Made by a program: the position numbers and the translations under genes
NCBI GenBank assembly: GCA_023014365.1
Contig: JAEBUN010000036.1
Coordinates: 361,189-425,188, forward strand
Length of the DNA: 64,000 bases
Direction: 5' to 3'
Source of the DNA: Lepiota brunneoincarnata
Taxonomy: Eukaryota > Basidiomycota > Agaricomycetes > Agaricales > Agaricaceae
Notes under the pieces: model-generated
The model's input: only the letters and a program-made list of their open reading frames with translations
Databases searched by the model: none
What the model was told of the DNA's origin: nothing
Part shown: piece by piece, positions 57,514-64,000 of the stretch
Position numbering within the stretch: position 1 is the stretch's first letter
Layout: each line of letters starts with the position of its first letter

Positions 57514-59967
57514 ATGGCGGATGATGACCTTGTGCATGAAGCGAGATCAGGGCGCAATGCTCAGGCTCAGGCTCACCTTTTTGGAAAATCCATCACCGAG
57601 ATATGGAGGACGCCGATGACACAGATCCTGCTTATCTCTGTTATTTGTTTCTGCTGCCCTGGTAAAGGTTATATACAATCCAGCCCTGATAAGCTTGTGA
57701 CAATGTTATGAACTTTATAGGAATGTATAATGCTATCAGTGGCTTGGCGGATCAGGCCAGCTTGATAGTACTGTTGCAGCTAATGCGACGGTAGCTTTGT
57801 TGGCGGCAACGGCGGCTTCGGCGCTTACTCTTGTTCCTCCCATCTTTGATGTAAGGTGTTTTTTTTTGTTTTTGGATTCGGCTGATATCTGATAACCTGG
57901 GGGACAGATGTTTGGTCCTCGTGTATGTTTGCTTCTCGGTTCGTACAATTTTATTTTTATTTGGTTTTCTTGTTTCTTGAGCCTGGTTTTTGGTGATGTG
58001 CAATGCGCTGTTTCCTTAGGCGGATGGTGTTATCCACTCTACTCTGGTTCACTTCTATGTTACAACCACACACGCAACTCGGCTTTCGTAATCGCTAGTG
58101 GTGCTATTCTTGGTATTGGTGCATCTTTCCTTTGGGTAGCGCAAGGAGCTGTTGAGTCGTTTATTCGCCGGATGGTAGCCATGGGCTTAACATACACCCT
58201 TCAGATTATGGTTTCATACCCTTTACCGGATCAAAAAGGACGGGCGATAGCCTTATTCTGGGTACGTTATCCATTTTTGAAGATAAAATTGGGTGCCTCA
58301 TTACTCTGACAGGTCATTTTTAATCTCGGGGGTGGCATTGGATCCTTTATTTCCTTCGCATTAAATTTCCATTCGAAGGGTGGTACCGTTACTGACGGCA
58401 CATGTAAGTCTCAAAGGCACAATTTTCCTAATAAACTCTCTCATACCCGTGGGATCAAGACGGAGCGTTCATGGCTATAATGCGTGAGTTGAAACCACGG
58501 ACTCCGAGTAGTAGTAATAGTACCCTGTGATCACTAACCGACCTTGACTATCTTCTCTCCCTCTCCAGTCTTCGGTTGGCTATCCTCGAGTTTAGTTTCT
58601 CCACCCCATAAGGTAGTCAGGCAGGACGGCACGCTAGCCGGCCCACCACCATCTGAAAGAAAGGGGTTTACTTCGTCTACCCGACGCGAGTTGCACAACT
58701 TTGCGGCTTCGATCGGGAATTGGAGGATCATTCTACTGATCCCTGCGTTCTTCTGCGCCAACTTTTTTTATTCTTATCAGCAGAATAACGTGAATGGTGC
58801 GGTTTCTTTGGTACATCAAACGGGGAAAGCAACGCGTACTAATCCTATATATCCCGTCGATGGGTTCCCGTTCCCTAGGTGACATTTTCACGCTCAGGAC
58901 GAGATCGTTGAATGGTGCTATGTATTGGATTGCGCAAATGGTGATGGTGTTTGATTTTTTTTTGGTACTTGGGGGAACGGGACTTTACTCATTGGTTTGA
59001 GGGGTATTGCAGTTTGGCGGATTGTTGATTGGGTTTTTGCTCGATTTGAAATGGCTCTCGAGACCGCAAAGGGCTATATTGGGATATGTCTTTGTGTTGA
59101 CAACGGGGTTCGTTATATGGGGTGGTAAGTGGTTATACCCGATTCCGACTTGCCTGGAACACTATTTTATTTTTTGGTCGGTTAGGTGGACTATCGTTCC
59201 AACGTTGGGCGGACCGTATTGGAAGAAAACAGTGGCTTGACTTTTCTGATACCAGAACTTTTATTGGACCGTTTTGGCTGTGCGTGGTGTTGTTGCCCTC
59301 GCTTTCTCGCGTATCAACATCGTGGTGATTTCATATTTTAGGTACTTCTTTTACGGCGCATTTGATGCCTTTTGGCAAGTGAGTGGTTTCTCTTTCTTCC
59401 ATCACCGTGAGGCTAAATGGGCTGTTGATGAATATGGATCTTTTAGTCATATTGTTATTGGTTGATGGCCTCATTGGCTGAGAGTCCTCAAGCGGCGGCA
59501 AAATTCGTTGGACGTGAGTACTACTTTGAAGGCCTCGGGTTTTCTTTCGAACCCGAGTCCCGTCTCCCCCCACCCTCCAGTCGTCGATTTTAGATCATGG
59601 GAAACTAAGAAACATAACCCATCTTTCTTTTGATAATCAGTGTACAAAACGTTCCAGGCAACGGGAGGTGCGGTCGCTTGGAGGATCAATGCATTGCATT
59701 GTGAGTCAAACTTCTTCGAATAGCACTCCTGCCTTTTTTGCATTCGAATCAGTCCGCGAGTTGTGAGGGACTGACTTCATGGTGTTTTTTTTTTTTAGAT
59801 CGACCTATTACACAATTACGATAAACTGGGCACTGCTTGGGAGTGCGTTGGTTGTTGCGCTTCCGACGGTGTTGTCGATAACGCCTTCTCCTGTGCATGG
59901 TGGGGAAAGTAGGTCCGATGAGGTTGATGATGATATCCCGAGCAAAGGCTCGCACCATTCGGGGTAA
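57514..59967 (+). CDS. UNC93-like major-facilitator membrane protein
   Basis: Begins at ATG 57514 (MADDDLVHEARSGRNAQAQ), with many short exons to a stop at 59967. Successive membrane segments and loops match the fungal UNC-93/DUF895 branch of the major facilitator superfamily: QILLISVICFCCPGMYNAIS, AATAASALTLVPPIF, then CYPLYSGSLLCYNHTRNSAF, the glycine-rich GAILGIGASFLWVAQGA, SYPLPDQKGRAIALFW, FNLGGGIGSFISFALNF, RIILLIPAFFCANFFYSYQQ, GLLIGFLLDLKWLSRPQRAI, RWADRIGRKQWLDFSD and the last helix WALLGSALVVALPTVLS. About 11-12 helices are likely, with an acidic C-terminal tail. A missing G near 57745 and other one-base shifts in the later exons (58860-59400) break the frame. Substrate unknown; members are annotated as putative transporters or channel regulators. 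Confidence 0.8.
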
Positions 59968-61142
59968 TTTTTGTTTGTTTCTTTTTTGAAATAATCGGTC
60001 TTTTCGTTCCTGCGGGTGTGATTACAAGCATGAAGTGGAATTGGTTGGTTTATGCACGAACAGGTGTGTGAAGACGGTGTAGCCTAGAGCCTGCACAGAC
60101 ACCAGAATACGGTAACTGGCGACTCAGACGCGCGATCTTCGTTTCCTTACTGTAAAAGTCTTAGACAATTTCCAGAGGGTACTGCATCTGCGTACGGCGA
60201 GGTACCCCCTCTGTCTCTGCTTCGGACATCGCCCCATCGAATGATGATGGCTTCGGTGTTACACCATCAAACCTAAGAAGCTGATATGCGTACCTGACTT
60301 CGTCGGAAGGGCTAGATATGAATCCGGGTTAGTAGGTATAGGAGGCCGGACGGGGCATTATCAGCCTCTGTTCATCCGAGCAGAGAAGACAAGCAAATGA
60401 TATGTGATGGCACACAAGTGAGGAAAACCCGCTGCATGATAGACGGCTACTACATTTTACCGCCACAATAACAAATGCGCGTTAGGACCGCTTCTATTTT
60501 ATATCAAGGGAAGCATATAAGCGCAGACACGATGAAACCTCGCCTCATCAAAAAGCACGATGCCGCCCTGGTTGCGTGTTTCTCGGCTCGGAACTCGTCC
60601 CGGTAGGCATCTCCAGTCAACGGGCAGTGACAACGCTTTAATGATTTAATCTCTGACTCAATGGAGTAGCCAACAAATATTGGAACAATCGTTCATCAGC
60701 GATGTGATGGGTTGAAGACAGGAGACGCGATTCATTTGCGGAAAATGGAAGCTATATGGTGATGCGGTGGGATTGTATGATGGCGACAAGATGATTATAA
60801 ATGTTCAGATAGCGGGTTCTCACGGCGTTTTTACACAAAGTGGGCGCAACGCAGTTGTATCCCCAGATACCCTAGGGCAACGAAGAGAGCGAGTGTCCCG
60901 ATCGGGTAAGGCAAGGGGGGTTTAACCATGGATGGCGTTCGGGCTCCGGCACCTCAGCACATCGTCCTCAACTTCTCAAGTTTGCAAGCTTTGAGCGTAA
61001 GGACTAATACCTGATGATAGGCACTAGAATAGCATGCGCGCTCCACGGCAGGTTGCCGCTGTTTGATCTTGATGTAGTATGGTTGACTCGCGATGCGTGG
61101 ATACAAAACCTGGGTGATTGGCCACAATCCGTTCCCCCCATA
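59968..61142. other. 1.2 kb intergenic region
   Basis: Between the UNC93-like and DUF6533 genes. A short frame at 60928 (MDGVRAPAPQHIVLN) has no recognised match and is not joined convincingly to the next gene. Nothing else seen. Confidence 0.45.
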
Positions 61143-62569
61143 ATGTCCGTCGTATACCCCCCTGACAGCCAGACACCCTTAAGGGGGATTAGGTATTGTA
61201 GTGGTGAGCTACACGCCCCCGTCTTTCCTGCCTGTTAATACTCATGATCTCTGTTAGCGGTGGCGTTATCCTGTCTGGTGTACGACCATTTGACCCGTCT
61301 TGACGATGAAATATTCGACGTTTGGTTGAATCTCCGAAAGGGAACCTGATTAAAGTTCTGTTTCTTTGTGGACGGTATATCACAGATATTCTTGTGATCT
61401 ACACTGCAGTTGGCACGTTTCGTCTTTCGACTTGTTGGTTTTCACTAATTTATTTTGTTCAACATAGTATGGGGAGGCCTGGATTATGATTTGAAGCTGC
61501 AGGTAAATTTACATGTCCAGCTTATCCGTTATTCACTGAGGCTCACTCTAATTTGTAGGAGTAAGAACGTTGATCAATTCCGCCCACATGTGGAAGCCGC
61601 TCATGATTCGCCTTGCTATTCAATTTGAAGATGCAAATCTTATTTCGTCGTACTGATTTTGCTGTTTGATATCTCAGCGATTGGAACAGAAGGTATGTCG
61701 GTTCTAAGAGTCGAAGATTTCACTCAACTTTCATCACAATCTAGGAGTCGTGGTGTACCGTATACATTCGCTATGGCAAAGTAATCGTCGTGTCACCTAC
61801 AGTATTATTGGGATGGTTAGCGCCGTGGTTGGCGTTGTGGTTACTACGTCTATTTTCCAGATGGTGAACTTCCCTCGTGCGTTCACGAGCTAGTTCGCTT
61901 TCTTTCCTATTTCCCGCTCAATGAAACTAGCTCTCGTGCTGGGCGTCGCTGGCTCCCCCCCCGAATGCGTGTTCGTAATTCCTAATCGCCCTATCGACTA
62001 TAACATAGCAATAAATGCTGCCTTGGTGAGTCAATACATTCATATTTCGCACTTTCAATCTTTGGTGACTAGTCTCCGCCTTGTGTTAATAGATGATCTG
62101 GACTCTTTTCAACCTCGTCCTCTGCACATCCAACATGCTGGACCAGCCATACCGATGCTCAGGTGATATTCTCACTAGGTTCAAACGAGACGGAGGGCGC
62201 TATTTCATGTGTCTCTTTGGTGCGACCCTCTTTTTTTCTGATAATATCCGACTCCTGATGAGCACTGATTTCAGTTGTTCACTTTTTTAATTTCATGATG
62301 TCCATCTTCGGAAAAGTAAGGAGAATTTCGAGCTTCCCTGGTTGGATCACTGATTAGTCAACAAATAGTATGCAAGGTTTTCCGCTGTCCCGTAAGCCGA
62401 GCATCACTTATACTCTGTTAACCTGCCTCACACCGTAGTTGTTCGCAACAGTATCGTCTGTGCTCTGGGCGCAATTATCAATGCTCGTATTTTCCATCGG
62501 ATTGGTCGCGATTTAAGAGCCCTCCGTCCTTACGATCCGAAAGCCAGACAAATTACACCTTTCACATAA
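61143..62569 (+). CDS. DUF6533-type seven-helix membrane protein
   Basis: Starts at ATG 61143 (MSVVYPPDSQTPLRGIRYCS). A phase-correct intron (GTGAGC donor at about 61202) leads to the diagnostic N-terminal block AVALSCLVYDHLTRLDDEI, then LIKVLFLCGRYITDILVIYT. Later exons give FVVLILLFDISAIGTEG, VVVYRIHSLWQSNRRVTYSI, GMVSAVVGVVVTTSIFQ, MIWTLFNLVLC, ILTRFKRDGGRYFMCLFGA and the C-terminal INARIFHRIGRDLRALRPYD. This order (YDHLxxLxxEI, the RYxxD block, the YRxxxLW block, the RDGxxYF block, a positively charged cytosolic tail) is the pattern of the large DUF6533 family of Agaricomycete membrane proteins of unknown function. An extra G in AAAGGGAACC (near 61340) interrupts the frame, and the exon at 61470-61510 is hard to place. 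Confidence 0.78.
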
Positions 62570-63273
62570 TTAATCGTCAAGTGCATTGCGCCCATCGCAC
62601 TGGGATGGAATTGCTTCAGGGTGCTAATTCTAAATTATTAAGCTTTACAAGAACCGATCACAAGAAGCCCTTCCGTTAGCTTATCTCTCGCAAATATATA
62701 TCCTGCATTTTGTTTGAAGTACGGTATATTTATATTATTGTACCATAGCGATTTCTCGCAAGGCAGCTACGGATGTGTTTACATCCACTCTGGGTCACAT
62801 CCCAACCCTTAGAGTGATTAGTGATCAGAAGACTAAACACGGCTCACACGCGAAGCAGTGCTTATCACGAGCCACTGTAAGATCACCGGGTGGTGATCCA
62901 CTGTGTTCATGGTGGATTAACACCGTCCTCGATGGACAACATGCATGTCATACATTTTGAACACAGCTCTGAGCAGTGTGGTCCTAACCAGGCTTGCTTT
63001 ATTCTTAAAGTCTTCGGAATTTCCCTGCAACTTACCCGGAAGCAGCTCAACAGGGTTTACTCTCCCGGTAAGAAGTGGGGTCTTCGTGTGCCTTTTTTCT
63101 CAGAACCATTCCTTAGCTAGCTAGACTTACCAATTTACGCATTTGTCATCATCTTCTGCGGGTATGATATTACCACCTCGGTGCTACAGAATGATATAAG
63201 GGACGAACGAAGCAAACCCTCACACTGGCCTTCCCCCCCACTGTCTCCCTCTTATCCGACACACAAGTCACAG
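62570..63273. other. Intergenic region before the glutathione transferase gene
   Basis: About 700 bases, AT-rich around 62640-62740. No supported gene; frames at 62775-62960 and 62890-63120 show no domain. A C run (63233-63240) and CT-rich sequence just precede the GST start. Confidence 0.5.
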
Positions 63274-64000
63274 ATGGTTCTGAAGCTCTACGGTTTCCCC
63301 ACTTCCACTGCCACCCGCCGGGTTGCACAGATCTTGCACGAAAAGCAAGTTCCGTTCGAATTCATTGTCCTCGACCGGGCAAAAAACGAGCAAAAAGATC
63401 CCGATTATCTGCAGAAGCACCCTTTTGGCCAAGTCCCAAGTATCGTATGTACGGTTCATAAGGACGAAACCTCCATAAGCTGAGGTTCTCTGGGTGCATA
63501 GGATGATGACGGCTTTATCCTCTATGAGAGTCGTGCCATCTGCCGTTATATCGCGAAATAAATGGGCTGACCGTGGTGCACCTCTCATCCCCACTGATCC
63601 AAAGGGCCAGGCACTGTTTGAGCAAGCCGCCTCTATTGAGTACTCAAACTTTGATCCCTATGCAGTCAGGGCTGCGTTGGAGAAGGTTATTAAGCCGTGA
63701 GTACTCCTTGCTGCTCGTTGTAGTAGGAGGCAATCGGAGTTGCAGTATTCGTGGGCTTCCAACCAACGAAGCAGCCTTTGAGGAGGCTGTCAAGACGCTT
63801 CAGGCTAAGCTCGATGTCTACGAGGTGCTTCTAGGAAAGTCCAAGTACCTTGCTGGCGATGTACGAACAGTACCCCTATCCACCCCGTGTTACTCCGGAC
63901 TGATGAAAGAAAATAGGAACCCACTCTCGCCGATTTCTTCCATCTTCCCTTTGGCACGCATCTCCTTGCTATGGCGTGGATTATCGGGCCCAGACCCAAC
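63274..64000 (+). CDS. Glutathione S-transferase (fungal phi/Ure2-like type), partial
   Basis: Starts at ATG 63274. The N-terminal thioredoxin-like domain reads LKLYGFPTSTATRRVAQIL (candidate catalytic Ser11 in the STAT segment), VPFEFIVLDRAKNEQKDPDY, FGQVPSI (cis-Pro loop), then after an intron DDDGFILYESRAICRYIA (glutathione-binding ESRAI). The helical C-terminal domain reads FEQAASIEYSNFDPYA, LPTNEAAFEEAVKTLQAKLD, KSKYLAGD and, after another intron, TLADFFHLPFGTHLLAMAW, where the window ends. The enzyme conjugates glutathione to electrophiles in the cytosol. An extra T in GAAATAAATGG (near 63560) turns a Lys codon into a stop; without it the frame runs IAKKWADRG as the family expects. Confidence 0.87.

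Noticed and set aside
1..64000. CRISPR arrays, bacterial operon features and intact transposable elements
   Set aside because: None seen. The sequence is eukaryotic with spliceosomal introns, and no terminal inverted repeats, long terminal repeats, reverse transcriptase or transposase motifs could be recognised by eye.

Overview
This 64 kb window looks like a mushroom-type basidiomycete (Agaricomycetes). The genes are dense and carry many very short introns (mostly 48-75 nt, GT...AG). Some exons are tiny: 10, 12 and 18 nt. Several families are typical of Agaricomycetes: a DUF6533 seven-helix protein, a SLATT_fungal effector-domain protein, a NACHT NTPase and an NRPS-like adenylation protein. 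All genes were rebuilt by hand from exon-by-exon translation and splice sites; no database search was possible.

Layout. 1-8.6 kb (mostly minus strand): the adenylation part of an NRPS-like protein cut by the left edge, a decayed copy of part of a nearby gene, a small helical MLKL-like protein, and a long Pro/Gln/Ser-rich protein of unknown function. 8.6-16.9 kb: a long stretch with no gene I can support. 16.9-18.3 kb: an SFP1-like C2H2 zinc-finger protein. 19.5-23.2 kb: a Zn2Cys6 transcription factor. 25.8-33.6 kb: a housekeeping/carbohydrate group (secreted chitin deacetylase, Rossmann-fold SDR-like protein, ribosomal protein eS10, aldose 1-epimerase). 36.0-37.6 kb: a three-repeat Myb factor. 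41.8-44.1 kb: GMP synthase. 47.1-57.1 kb, all plus strand: a NACHT NTPase, the 5'-3' exoribonuclease XRN1 and a SLATT_fungal protein. 57.5-64 kb: an UNC93-like membrane protein, a DUF6533 protein and the start of a glutathione S-transferase.

No operon or biosynthetic cluster is evident. The most suggestive grouping is of self/non-self or cell-death type domains (MLKL-like, NACHT, SLATT), the last two flanking XRN1. That grouping may be chance.

The strongest technical signal is that many conserved genes, including XRN1, carry one-base insertions or deletions, mostly in homopolymers. GMP synthase, eS10, chitin deacetylase and the SDR-like gene are perfectly in frame. I read this mainly as consensus error in a draft assembly rather than wholesale pseudogenisation, so broken frames here should be checked against reads before being called pseudogenes.
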